Shown here: positions 1-7,258 of the stretch, in pieces | How positions within the stretch are numbered: the first letter of the stretch is position 1 | How the letters are laid out: each line of letters starts with the position of its first letter | Assembly (NCBI GenBank): GCA_017991275.1 | Contig: JAGNMH010000244.1 | Location: forward strand, 1-7,674 | Direction of reading: 5' to 3' | DNA: 7,674 nt | Source of the DNA: Acidobacteriota bacterium | GTDB lineage: Bacteria; Acidobacteriota; Blastocatellia; RBC074 | The notes under the pieces: generated by a model | What the model saw: only the letters and a program-made list of their open reading frames with translations | Databases searched by the model: none | Told to the model about the DNA's origin: nothing | Translations under genes and position numbers: made by a program

Positions 1-1122
1 GGCATACAGGCATTCAACCTGGATTTGAAGTCATTGCTGCATAACGACAGAACTGCCTTGCTCCAGTTCGCCATCACCGGAGAGCAGGCTTTTCTTTTTG
101 TGGCGACAAAATCAGCAGGCGAAGTTGAATTACAAGCTTACCCACTTATTCTGACAAACGATCAAATTGAAAAGAAGGTAAAAAAATTCCGCAACCTTAT
201 TATGGGCAAGGATCAGACCGATGATCTTGGAATCGCATCCCGAGACTTACACGACCATTTGCTTGGCAAAGCTCAGGCGCAACTAAAAAACAAGACTGAG
301 CTGATAATTGTGCCAGACGGGCCGTTGTGGGAGCTGCCTTTTCAAGCTTTGAAAACGGCTGACAATCATTACCTGATTGAGCAAGCTGCGATTTCATACG
401 TTCCGTCATTCGGTGTTTTAGAAAAAGCCTCACAACAACACCCCGACCATCCTCCTCAACTTGATCTGCTGGCTTTCGGGAATCCTTTTCTGGCAAAACG
501 AGCAGGCTTGACCACTTCAAACGGCGAGGCGATAGAACCACTGGAGAACCTGCAAAATGCAGAATTTCTGGTAAAGAAAATCAGTCAGTTGCACAACCCA
601 GCAACAAGCAATGTATTCATTGGAAAGATGGCAACCGAGGAAAAGTTCAAAGCCCTGGCTCCGAAATACCGAATCATTCTCCTGGCAAGCCATGGCATAT
701 TCGGCAGCTTGGATCCGATGCGTTCAAGCATTGTTCTGGCTCAAAACGGCGAAAAAAACCTGGATGATGGTTTTTTAGAAGCGCGTGAAATTGCCAAAAT
801 GCATTTGAGCGCTGAGATGGTGGTGTTGTCAGCCTGTGATTCAGGGCGCGGACAGATGCGTGAGGGGGAAGGAATAGTAGGTTTGCCGTGGGCCATATTC
901 GCAGCAGGTTGTCCGACAACAGTTGTTAGCCAATGGCAGGTGGATTCACTGGCAACCGCCAATCTGATTTCTTCCATGTATTCCAAATTGGGCCACAACA
1001 AACGGGCGACCAAAGCCGAGGCATTACAGAAAGCTGCAATGACCATGCTCAACAGCTCGAATAAGGATTTTCATCATCCATATTACTGGGCAAGCTTTAT
1101 ACTTTTTGGCAAAGCTAACTGA
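1..1122 (+). CDS. CHAT domain protein, caspase-like peptidase fold (5' partial)
   Basis: This is the C-terminal part of a CHAT domain protein, a relative of caspases and separases. The frame is open from the first base of the window, and the first possible start (TTG at 25) has no convincing ribosome binding site, so I take the gene to begin upstream. Such proteins often carry N-terminal TPR repeats; none is visible here. About 373 residues are present, nearly all of them CHAT domain. Seen directly: a strand and turn with PDGPLWELPFQAL, then LLASHG with the candidate catalytic His (codon 691-693), then VVLSACDSG with the candidate catalytic Cys (codon 835-837), then GEGIVGLPWAIFAAGCPTTV and a C-terminal YYWASFILFG, all typical of the family. 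The His/Cys dyad is intact, so proteolytic activity is plausible; the substrate is unknown. No signal peptide or membrane segment can be judged, as the N-terminus is missing. The acyl-CoA synthetase gene follows after about 35 bases on the same strand. Family assignment is firm; function is not. Confidence 0.9.
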   Translation, partial: GIQAFNLDLKSLLHNDRTALLQFAITGEQAFLFVATKSAGEVELQAYPLILTNDQIEKKVKKFRNLIMGKDQTDDLGIASRDLHDHLLGKAQAQLKNKTELIIVPDGPLWELPFQALKTADNHYLIEQAAISYVPSFGVLEKASQQHPDHPPQLDLLAFGNPFLAKRAGLTTSNGEAIEPLENLQNAEFLVKKISQLHNPATSNVFIGKMATEEKFKALAPKYRIILLASHGIFGSLDPMRSSIVLAQNGEKNLDDGFLEAREIAKMHLSAEMVVLSACDSGRGQMREGEGIVGLPWAIFAAGCPTTVVSQWQVDSLATANLISSMYSKLGHNKRATKAEALQKAAMTMLNSSNKDFHHPYYWASFILFGKAN

Positions 1123-1146
1123 TCTTTGCCGGATTCACTTTAACCC

Positions 1147-1150
1147 GGAG
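1147..1150 (+). promoter_or_regulatory. Ribosome binding site deciding the acyl-CoA synthetase start
   Basis: GGAG lies seven bases before the ATG at 1158 and only four before the in-frame GTG at 1155. The spacing favours the ATG. Confidence 0.6.
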
Positions 1151-1157
1151 ACAAGTG

Positions 1158-2729
1158 ATGCTCCTAAATCGTGCTCTGAGGCGCGCAGTTCGCTATTTCC
1201 CCAACAACACCGCCACCATTTTCAATGACCAGAGGCAAACTTACCGACAGCTTGAACACCGAACACTGGCTTTCGCAGCCGCGTTGCACTCGCTGGGGAT
1301 TCGTCGAAACGACCGCCTGGCTGTTTACGTGCTTAACAGTTCCCAGTTTCTGGAAACTGTTTACGCATGTTTCGAAATTGGCGCGGTCGTCGTTCCCTTG
1401 AACACTCGACTGGCGGCGGACGAACTTGTCTTCATCATCAATGATGCAGAATGCAAAGCCTTTATCACGGACGAACTGCTGCAACCTTTGGCGTCCAAGT
1501 TCAAGAACCGGTTGGAAGGAATAGAGCATTTCATAGCCATTGGCGGCGGCGAAGCATTCAACAACTATGAAACTCTGATATCCGAACACACCAATGAAGA
1601 CTTCAAATTTCCGTCTGACTATGACCATTCTGACGAAGAACTCGCCGGACTGTTTTACACCAGCGGTACAACAGGTTTGCCCAAGGGCGTCATGCTTAGC
1701 CATCGCAATCTTTGGATGAATGCGCTGCACACTTTGGCAACGCGAGCGCCGGAGCCGGGTCTGAATTTTCTGCATGCCGCTCCTATGTTTCATCTGGCGA
1801 CTTTTCCCGCTGTCATAAACATCACCGTCAACGGCGGAACTCATACAATTCTGCAAAAATTCGACCTGAAAGCGATGATGGGGCTGATCGAAAACGCCAA
1901 AGTCACCAGCACAGTCCTGGTTCCGACAATGATCAATTTTTTGATCAATCACCCTGACTTCAGCAAATACGACCTCAATAGTCTGCGGCGCATCACGTAC
2001 GGTGCAGCCCCTATGCCTGTGGAGTTACTGAAAAATGCAATGAAGCGGTTACCGAACGTCGAGTTCGCCCAAGGGTACGGCCAAACTGAATCCAGTCCCC
2101 TGCTGACCTCACTGCCACACGAAGACCACATTACCGAAGGCGAAGAGCGTTTGACCCGCCGCCTGGCTTCGTGCGGGCGCCCGGTCGCAGGCGTAGAAGT
2201 CGAAATACTGAAAGACGACGGCACGTTCGCCAATCCCGGCGAAATCGGCGAAGTAATTGCTCGCGGTCCGAATGTAATGATGGGCTATTGGAAACGCCCG
2301 GAAGAAACCTCTGCCGCTTTGCGAGACGGTTGGTTGCACACCGGAGACATGGCTACAACTGATGAAGATGGTTACATTTACCTGGTTGATCGCAAGAAAG
2401 ACATGATTATTTCAGGCGGCGAAAACGTTTACTCCAGCGAAGTCGAAAACGTTGTTTACCAGCATCCTGGCGTTCACGAAGCCGCTGTTATCGGCGTGCC
2501 AGATGAAAAATGGGGCGAAACCGTCACTGCAATCGTGACGGTTAAACCCGGAAAATCCATAACTGAAAACGAGTTGATCGAATTCTGCTCGGCAAGGCTG
2601 GCGGATTACAAAGTCCCTAAGCGCGTAGAAATCCGTGAAAGCGAATTGCCCAAAAGTGCAACCGGAAAAATAATGAAGAAGGAGTTGCGCGAGCCTTATT
2701 GGCAAGGTCACAATCGTCGCGTCAATTAA
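1158..2729 (+). CDS. Acyl-CoA synthetase (AMP-forming), ANL superfamily
   Basis: This 523-residue enzyme should activate a carboxylic acid with ATP to an acyl-adenylate and transfer it to coenzyme A. Seen directly: P-loop YTSGTTGLPKG at residues 167-177, the adenine-binding GYGQTES at 306-312, the ATP-ribose Asp in LHTGD at 397, the hinge region VDRKKDMIISGGENVYSSE with Arg 412, and the C-terminal catalytic lysine in SATGK at 504. There is no carrier domain, no membrane segment and no signal peptide, so it is a soluble stand-alone enzyme. Length and the ISGGENVYSSEVE motif fit medium- or long-chain fatty acyl-CoA ligases and related FadD-like enzymes; the chain cannot be read from sequence. 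The ATG at 1158 is preferred over the GTG at 1155 because GGAG at 1147-1150 then lies seven bases upstream. The next gene encodes a second adenylating enzyme 96 bases downstream, so this one may supply an acyl group to the same pathway, though it could equally be a catabolic ligase. An acyl-AMP ligase acting on a carrier protein cannot be fully excluded. Confidence 0.9.
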   Translation: MLLNRALRRAVRYFPNNTATIFNDQRQTYRQLEHRTLAFAAALHSLGIRRNDRLAVYVLNSSQFLETVYACFEIGAVVVPLNTRLAADELVFIINDAECKAFITDELLQPLASKFKNRLEGIEHFIAIGGGEAFNNYETLISEHTNEDFKFPSDYDHSDEELAGLFYTSGTTGLPKGVMLSHRNLWMNALHTLATRAPEPGLNFLHAAPMFHLATFPAVINITVNGGTHTILQKFDLKAMMGLIENAKVTSTVLVPTMINFLINHPDFSKYDLNSLRRITYGAAPMPVELLKNAMKRLPNVEFAQGYGQTESSPLLTSLPHEDHITEGEERLTRRLASCGRPVAGVEVEILKDDGTFANPGEIGEVIARGPNVMMGYWKRPEETSAALRDGWLHTGDMATTDEDGYIYLVDRKKDMIISGGENVYSSEVENVVYQHPGVHEAAVIGVPDEKWGETVTAIVTVKPGKSITENELIEFCSARLADYKVPKRVEIRESELPKSATGKIMKKELREPYWQGHNRRVN

Positions 2730-2739
2730 CAATCAGGGG

Positions 2740-2755
2740 TGTCAATGGCTGTCAA
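2740..2755 (+). repeat. Short direct repeat TGTCAA in the gap before the Pls-like gene
   Basis: TGTCAA occurs at 2740-2745 and again at 2750-2755, start to start ten bases apart, about one helical turn. A related GTCAAT sits at 2721-2726 at the end of the preceding gene. The 96-base gap (2730-2825) shows no convincing sigma-70 promoter and no hairpin followed by a T-run. The repeat could be part of an operator, but copies this short can arise by chance. Confidence 0.25.
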
Positions 2756-2809
2756 AAACACTTCCTGCCGATCGTGAAACAGAACCTCCCATCTCACAAA
2801 ATTTCTAAC

Positions 2810-2816
2810 AAGGCAG
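2810..2816 (+). promoter_or_regulatory. Probable ribosome binding site of the Pls-like gene
   Basis: AAGGCAG lies nine bases before the ATG at 2826. It is a moderate match to Shine-Dalgarno and supports this start, which also places the first adenylation-domain motifs at normal distance from the N-terminus. Confidence 0.45.
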
Positions 2817-2825
2817 TCTAAGTCC

Positions 2826-5800
2826 ATGAGTTTGTCCCTTCACCCGACTTTATCTGAAGTGGCTGAATACGTTCCACAACCTATTTTTCTTAATCAGTTT
2901 TTTGAACTTGCAGCCAGCCGATGGCCGAATCGGATCGCGCTGGAAATTCCGCCTTCAACCAGACAAAAAGCAAGACGACAGCTCACTTATGCTGAAGTCG
3001 AGAGTCGCGCCAACAACACTGCATCGTTTCTGAAACAGTTCGTCACCCAAGAATGTGTTGTCGCCATTCTGCTGCCAAAGACCGCTGAGCTTTACATCAG
3101 TCAACTGGCCGTACTCAAAACCGGAGCCGCTTACACCTGTATTGACCCGGCTTTTCCAAACGAACAGATTCGCGACATTCTGAAAGACGCCGAAGCCGTT
3201 GCTGTGCTGACTGATAACGAAGGTCTGTCCAGGATCGAACAATGCGGCTTTAATGCGGAACTTGCGTTTGATGCGGCTAAGCTTGAAACGCAAAAGAATG
3301 GCGACTCCTTCTCTCCTCCATCGTGGGTAACGCCGAATAGTCTGGCTTACATCATTTACACTTCAGGGACGACTGGCCGCCCCAAAGGCGTGATGATCGA
3401 ACATGCCAGCATCGTCAATTTAGTCGCTTCCGACATTGCAGAATTCGGACTGATGCCGGACGACCGCGTCGGTCAGAGTTCTTCGCCTGCTTACGATTCG
3501 TCGCTGGAAGAAATCTGGCTGGCTTTTGCCGTTGGAGCAACTGTCGTAATGATGGATGACGAAACTTCGCGACTTGGCCCTGATTTGATTCCCTGGCTCC
3601 AGCGCGAACGCATCACGGTTTTATGCCCGCCGCCGACGCTGCTTCGCACAACCGGCTGCAACGATCCTGAAACGGCGCTGCCAGATTTGAAATTGCTTTA
3701 CGTTGGCGGCGAGGCTTTGCCGCGTGATGTGGCCGATCACTGGGCAAAAGGCCGCCGGCTGGAAAACGGTTACGGCCCAACTGAATGCACAGTCACCGCG
3801 ACACGCGGAACTGTTTTTGAAGGCCAGCCAATCACCATCGGCAAGCCGATTCCAGGGTTGCAAGCCTGGGTTCTGGACGAATCGCTGACTGAAGTCGCCA
3901 ACGGCGAACGTGGCGAACTTTGTCTGGGCGGAATCAGTCTGGCGCGAGGTTATCGAAATCGGCCTGAACTGACCGCTCAAAAATTCCCGACGCATCAGCA
4001 TTTCGGAAGGATTTATCGAACCGGCGATCTGGTTCACCGTGACGCTGACGGCAACTTGCACTATCACGGTCGAATTGATTCTCAGGTCAAGCTGCGCGGT
4101 TATCGAATCGAACTTGAAGCAATCGAAGCCCGACTGGCTGAATGCGACGGAGTCCGCGAAGCCGCTTGCCGAGTTCAGGGCGAAGCCGGACAAGCTCAAC
4201 TCGTCGCGTTCATTGTGCCTGACAGCAACGACAACCAGCCATCTTTCAATGAGTTGAAAGCCGCGCTCATCGCAACTTTGCCGCAATACATGGTTCCCAG
4301 CCGATTCGCCTTGATCGAAGAATTGCCGACTACTGTTGGCGGCAAATTGAATCGCGCAGCCTTGCCCATCATCAAAGCTCAAAACTCAGATGACCGCCAG
4401 GAAACCGTAGCTCCCCGCAATGTGATGGAAGAAAAGCTGACCGTCGCCGTTCGCCGAGTTCTTCGGCTGGAGAAAGTTTCGATTCACGACGATTTCTTCA
4501 ATCACCTTGGCGGAGATTCGTTGAACGCCGCTGTTTTGATTTCGCTGCTGCGCGACGACCCAACGACCGAATCCGTCACCGTGCGCGACCTTTACGAGGC
4601 GCGCACCATCGCCAAACTTGCTGAACTGGTTCAACCGACTACCGGCCCGAAAGCTTTATTAACCAGGCCAGCCGTCAGTGATTCCGAATCTGCAAAAACC
4701 TTCCCCATTCTGGCAACGATGATTCAAATTCTGTGGCTGACGCTGGGGCTGATCGTCGGTTCGGCAGTGTCGTATTACGTCGCCTTTGATTTGTTGCCGC
4801 TACTGGTTCATCAACTCGGACTTATCCAGTTGGTCTTGCTCAGCCCGCTGATTCTGCTTGCCGGTTTTATGGTTTACACGCCGCTTTGCGTTTTGTTCGC
4901 TTTGCTGGTCAAGAAGGTTTTGGTCGGCACTTACCAACCAATGCAAGCGCCAGTTTGGGGAAGCTTTTACGTTCGCCACTGGATAATCCAAACCACTGCG
5001 CGAATCATCCCCTGGCAGGTAATCGAAGGCACGGAATTTCAAAACATCGCACTCAGGGTTTTGGGAGCACGCATCGGCCATCGGGTTCACATCCATCGCG
5101 GAGTCAATCTGCGTCAGGGCGGCTGGGACTTGCTGGAAATCGGCGACAACGTAACGGTCAGCCAGGACGCTTCGATTCGCCTGGTTGAGTTAAGCGAAGG
5201 CCATTTGATCGTGGATTCGGTTTCGCTCGGTGAAAACAGCACGCTGGAAGTTCGCGCCGGAGTCAGCGGCAACACCGTTTTGGAACCCGGTGCTTTTCTG
5301 GCTGCATCGGCTTCGCTGGAAAGCGGCGGACGAATTCCGGCAGGCGAACGCTGGGACGGAATTCCGGCTAAGCCAGCGGGCAAAGCTGAGATTCGCCCGG
5401 AACAGACATTAGAAAACGAGCTTTCGCCTTTTTGGCAAAGCTGCCTGATGTTGCTGGCGCAATTCGGTCTGACGACTTTGCTGGCATTGCCGCTGGAACT
5501 GCCAATCATAGCCTTGCCGCTGATTTACGGCTGGAACGATCAGCGCGTCGTGAACTGGCTTTATTATCCTTCGTTTCATCCTGTCTCAATCGCCATCGCT
5601 TCGTTGTTCATCATTGTTTCCGCTCCTGTAGTTCTGGTGATCGAGGCTCTGGCAATGCGTGCTTTAGGCCGAGTTCGCCCGGGAATCATCAACCGCTGGA
5701 GTTACGGTTACATCAGAATCTGGATGAAAACCGATCTGGTTCGTTCGGCTGGCGAATGGATCAGCGGCACGCTTTTCTGGCCTGTGTGGTTGCGGCTGGC

Positions 5801-6827
5801 TGGCATGAAAATCGGTCGCGGATGCGAAATCAGTACGATCATTGACGTAGTTCCTGAGCTGATTGAAATCGGCAACGAGACTTTCTTCGCCGACGGAATT
5901 TATCTGGGCGGCCCGCGCGTTCATCGCGGAACCGTGACGCTGGCAACGACTCGGCTGGGAGCAAACACTTTCCTGGGCAATCACGCGGTCATTCCAATCG
6001 GTCAGCAATTGCCTGACGACATTTTGCTGGGAGTTTGCACTGTCGCCGACGATCAGATTATTCGCCCCGGCACTTCGTGGTTTGGGCATCCGCCGTTTGA
6101 ACTGCCTCGCCGGGAAATCATCGAATGCGACCGCAGCCTGACTCACGAACCTTCGCTGATTCGATATTGCACACGTCTGTTCTGGGAACTCCTTCGATTC
6201 GCTTTGCCTATAGTTCCGCTGCTGGCTCTGACGTTCTGGTTCAAGCTGGTTGGAAATGCGGAAGCCATTTTTTCACCTCCGGTTTTCCTTTTCTTGGCAG
6301 TGCCAGCGCTGACTTTTGGATTTGCGGCGTCGTTGTGTCTGCTGATTCTGGCGATGAAGTGGGGCTTGCTGTGGCGAGTGCGTCCGGGAATTCATCCGCT
6401 GTGGTCTTGCTGGTGCAGTCGCTGGGATTTTCTTTACGTCGCGTGGGCGGTTTATGCCCGCGCCGCGCTTTCAACTCTGGAAGGCACTTTGCTGCTGGGC
6501 TGGTATTTGCGAGCAATGGGGTCGAAAATCGGCAAGCGCGTAGTTTTGGGCAATGGTTTTTCTCACGTGGTTGACCCGGACATGCTTCATTTTGAAGATG
6601 ATTCCACCGTCTGTTGCCAGTTTCAGGCGCACACTTTTGAAGACCGTGTGCTGAAAATTGACCACGTCTGGATTCGTCGCAGAGCCACAGTCGAAAGCAA
6701 TTCCGTTTTGCTTTACGGCGCAGACATCGGCGAAGGCGCGTACGTCGCTCCGCACAGCGTGGTGATGAAGCGCGAAAGCCTGCTGCCTGGGCACTCTTAT
6801 TCCGGCTGCCCAACGAAGCCTGAATAA
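2826..6827 (+). CDS. Pls/PosA-type membrane nonribosomal peptide synthetase (A-T-[TM2-LbH]x3)
   Basis: A 1333-residue single-module NRPS-like protein with no condensation motif (HHxxxDG) and no thioesterase. Seen directly: an adenylation domain (about 18-510) with TSGTTGRPKG at 179-188, NGYGPTE at 314-320, GELCLGG, YRTGD, LRGYRIE and the A10 lysine 507; a carrier domain with GGDSL, phosphopantetheine site Ser 565; then hydrophobic pairs at about 630-652/666-695, 873-902/920-943 and 1119-1141/1151-1176. Each pair is followed by a soluble segment opening with a G-x-[RK]-I-G motif (747, 993, 1232) and hexapeptide-like runs such as IGDNV, LGANTFLGNH and IGEGAYVAPHSVV. This order and length match the Pls family (epsilon-poly-L-lysine synthetase, about 1300 residues, six membrane segments around three soluble domains). 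Known for that family: the C-terminal half joins activated amino acids into an isopeptide-linked polymer. Inferred here: activation of one amino acid, possibly basic, and its polymerisation or conjugation at the cytoplasmic membrane. A phosphopantetheinyl transferase is needed and is not in the window. The family call is strong; product unknown. Confidence 0.9.
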   Translation: MSLSLHPTLSEVAEYVPQPIFLNQFFELAASRWPNRIALEIPPSTRQKARRQLTYAEVESRANNTASFLKQFVTQECVVAILLPKTAELYISQLAVLKTGAAYTCIDPAFPNEQIRDILKDAEAVAVLTDNEGLSRIEQCGFNAELAFDAAKLETQKNGDSFSPPSWVTPNSLAYIIYTSGTTGRPKGVMIEHASIVNLVASDIAEFGLMPDDRVGQSSSPAYDSSLEEIWLAFAVGATVVMMDDETSRLGPDLIPWLQRERITVLCPPPTLLRTTGCNDPETALPDLKLLYVGGEALPRDVADHWAKGRRLENGYGPTECTVTATRGTVFEGQPITIGKPIPGLQAWVLDESLTEVANGERGELCLGGISLARGYRNRPELTAQKFPTHQHFGRIYRTGDLVHRDADGNLHYHGRIDSQVKLRGYRIELEAIEARLAECDGVREAACRVQGEAGQAQLVAFIVPDSNDNQPSFNELKAALIATLPQYMVPSRFALIEELPTTVGGKLNRAALPIIKAQNSDDRQETVAPRNVMEEKLTVAVRRVLRLEKVSIHDDFFNHLGGDSLNAAVLISLLRDDPTTESVTVRDLYEARTIAKLAELVQPTTGPKALLTRPAVSDSESAKTFPILATMIQILWLTLGLIVGSAVSYYVAFDLLPLLVHQLGLIQLVLLSPLILLAGFMVYTPLCVLFALLVKKVLVGTYQPMQAPVWGSFYVRHWIIQTTARIIPWQVIEGTEFQNIALRVLGARIGHRVHIHRGVNLRQGGWDLLEIGDNVTVSQDASIRLVELSEGHLIVDSVSLGENSTLEVRAGVSGNTVLEPGAFLAASASLESGGRIPAGERWDGIPAKPAGKAEIRPEQTLENELSPFWQSCLMLLAQFGLTTLLALPLELPIIALPLIYGWNDQRVVNWLYYPSFHPVSIAIASLFIIVSAPVVLVIEALAMRALGRVRPGIINRWSYGYIRIWMKTDLVRSAGEWISGTLFWPVWLRLAGMKIGRGCEISTIIDVVPELIEIGNETFFADGIYLGGPRVHRGTVTLATTRLGANTFLGNHAVIPIGQQLPDDILLGVCTVADDQIIRPGTSWFGHPPFELPRREIIECDRSLTHEPSLIRYCTRLFWELLRFALPIVPLLALTFWFKLVGNAEAIFSPPVFLFLAVPALTFGFAASLCLLILAMKWGLLWRVRPGIHPLWSCWCSRWDFLYVAWAVYARAALSTLEGTLLLGWYLRAMGSKIGKRVVLGNGFSHVVDPDMLHFEDDSTVCCQFQAHTFEDRVLKIDHVWIRRRATVESNSVLLYGADIGEGAYVAPHSVVMKRESLLPGHSYSGCPTKPE

Positions 6828-6828
6828 G

Positions 6829-6856
6829 TTGTGCAAACTTTTGGGCAAAGGCACAA
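6829..6856 (+). promoter_or_regulatory. Imperfect hairpin just after the Pls-like gene
   Basis: TTGTGC at 6829-6834 pairs exactly with GCACAA at 6851-6856, and CTTT at 6838-6841 pairs with AAAG at 6847-6850, leaving a three-base AAA bulge and a five-base TGGGC loop: ten base pairs in all. It begins two bases after the stop codon. No T-run follows, so it is not a standard intrinsic terminator; it could stabilise or process the mRNA, attenuate read-through, or be chance. A second small stem, GGGG 6858-6861 with CCCC 6869-6872, lies just before the next ribosome binding site. Confidence 0.35.
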
Positions 6857-6885
6857 TGGGGCACGCCACCCCGAAAGAGAACAAA

Positions 6886-7248
6886 ATGACATCTGAACAA
6901 ATGGAGCGTGTGATTGAATTCATCCTTAATCAGCAAGCAAGCACCGAAGTAATTCTTGAAAAAGTCGGTATTCGTCTGGATCAGACCAGTAAACAGTTAT
7001 CTCAAATTAGTGCGCAACAACTACAAACTAACGAACACATTGCAATACTGACCGCTGACGTGGTGACACTCACTGCTGACGTTGAAAAGATACACTCCGG
7101 TCAGGATCAAATGACCAGTCACTTGAACACACTGACGAATTACATGGTCAAACTAACGACCAAAGTTGATTCTTTGACAGACAACGTCAACACATTATCT
7201 CTGACCGTCAGCAATCTGGTGAAACCTCACAGCAACGGAAAACTGTAG
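6886..7248 (+). CDS. Small coiled-coil protein of unknown function
   Basis: I do not recognise a characterised family. The protein is 120 residues from the ATG at 6886, which follows a purine-rich GAAAGAGA at 6873-6880. The frame stays open up to a TTG at 6829, but that start has no ribosome binding site and falls inside a hairpin. The N-terminal third (TSEQMERVIEFILNQQ) looks helical and amphipathic. The rest is a continuous run of heptads with hydrophobic residues at a and d (ILTADVVTLTADVEKI, then MVKLTTKVDSLTDNVNTLSL), rich in Thr, Asp and Asn. There is no signal peptide, no membrane segment and no cysteine. Expect a cytoplasmic, rod-like oligomer acting as an adaptor or scaffold. A 21-base unit in the DNA (GCTGACGT at 7054 and 7075) shows a heptad duplication. 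The gap of 58 bases from the synthetase and 10 bases to the hydrolase suggests co-transcription, but gives no function. Confidence 0.75.
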   Translation: MTSEQMERVIEFILNQQASTEVILEKVGIRLDQTSKQLSQISAQQLQTNEHIAILTADVVTLTADVEKIHSGQDQMTSHLNTLTNYMVKLTTKVDSLTDNVNTLSLTVSNLVKPHSNGKL

Positions 7249-7253
7249 AAAGG
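7248..7253 (+). promoter_or_regulatory. Ribosome binding site of the beta-lactamase-like gene
   Basis: GAAAGG lies five bases before the ATG at 7259 and overlaps the last base of the coiled-coil gene's TAG stop. This fixes the start and points to translation from a shared message. Confidence 0.6.
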
Positions 7254-7258
7254 CGCTT

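Noticed and set aside
25..27. TTG as the start codon of the CHAT gene
   Set aside because: The frame is open to the window edge with plausible residues before it, and no ribosome binding site precedes the TTG; truncation by the window is more likely.
1123..1154. Possible terminator between the CHAT and acyl-CoA synthetase genes
   Set aside because: Only a four-base CCGG/CCGG pairing is possible and no T-run follows.
1164..1952. A 262-codon open frame on the minus strand inside the acyl-CoA synthetase gene
   Set aside because: It overlaps a gene with complete catalytic motifs, and its translation shows no recognisable domain; it is a shadow of codon bias.
3621..4382. A 253-codon open frame on the minus strand inside the adenylation domain
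   Set aside because: Antisense to clear NRPS core motifs, with low-complexity translation and no domain.
2826..6827. A classical siderophore or lipopeptide NRPS module
   Set aside because: There is no condensation domain with HHxxxDG, no epimerase and no thioesterase; the membrane-embedded C-terminal half points to the Pls family.
6829..6885. Longer coiled-coil protein starting at TTG 6829 (139 residues)
   Set aside because: No ribosome binding site, start inside a hairpin, and the extra residues do not fit the coiled-coil; ATG 6886 is better supported.
6241..6936. A 231-codon minus-strand frame, and others nearby, crossing the end of the synthetase gene
   Set aside because: The translation is Arg/Ala/Pro-rich without domains and lies opposite well-formed membrane and hexapeptide segments.
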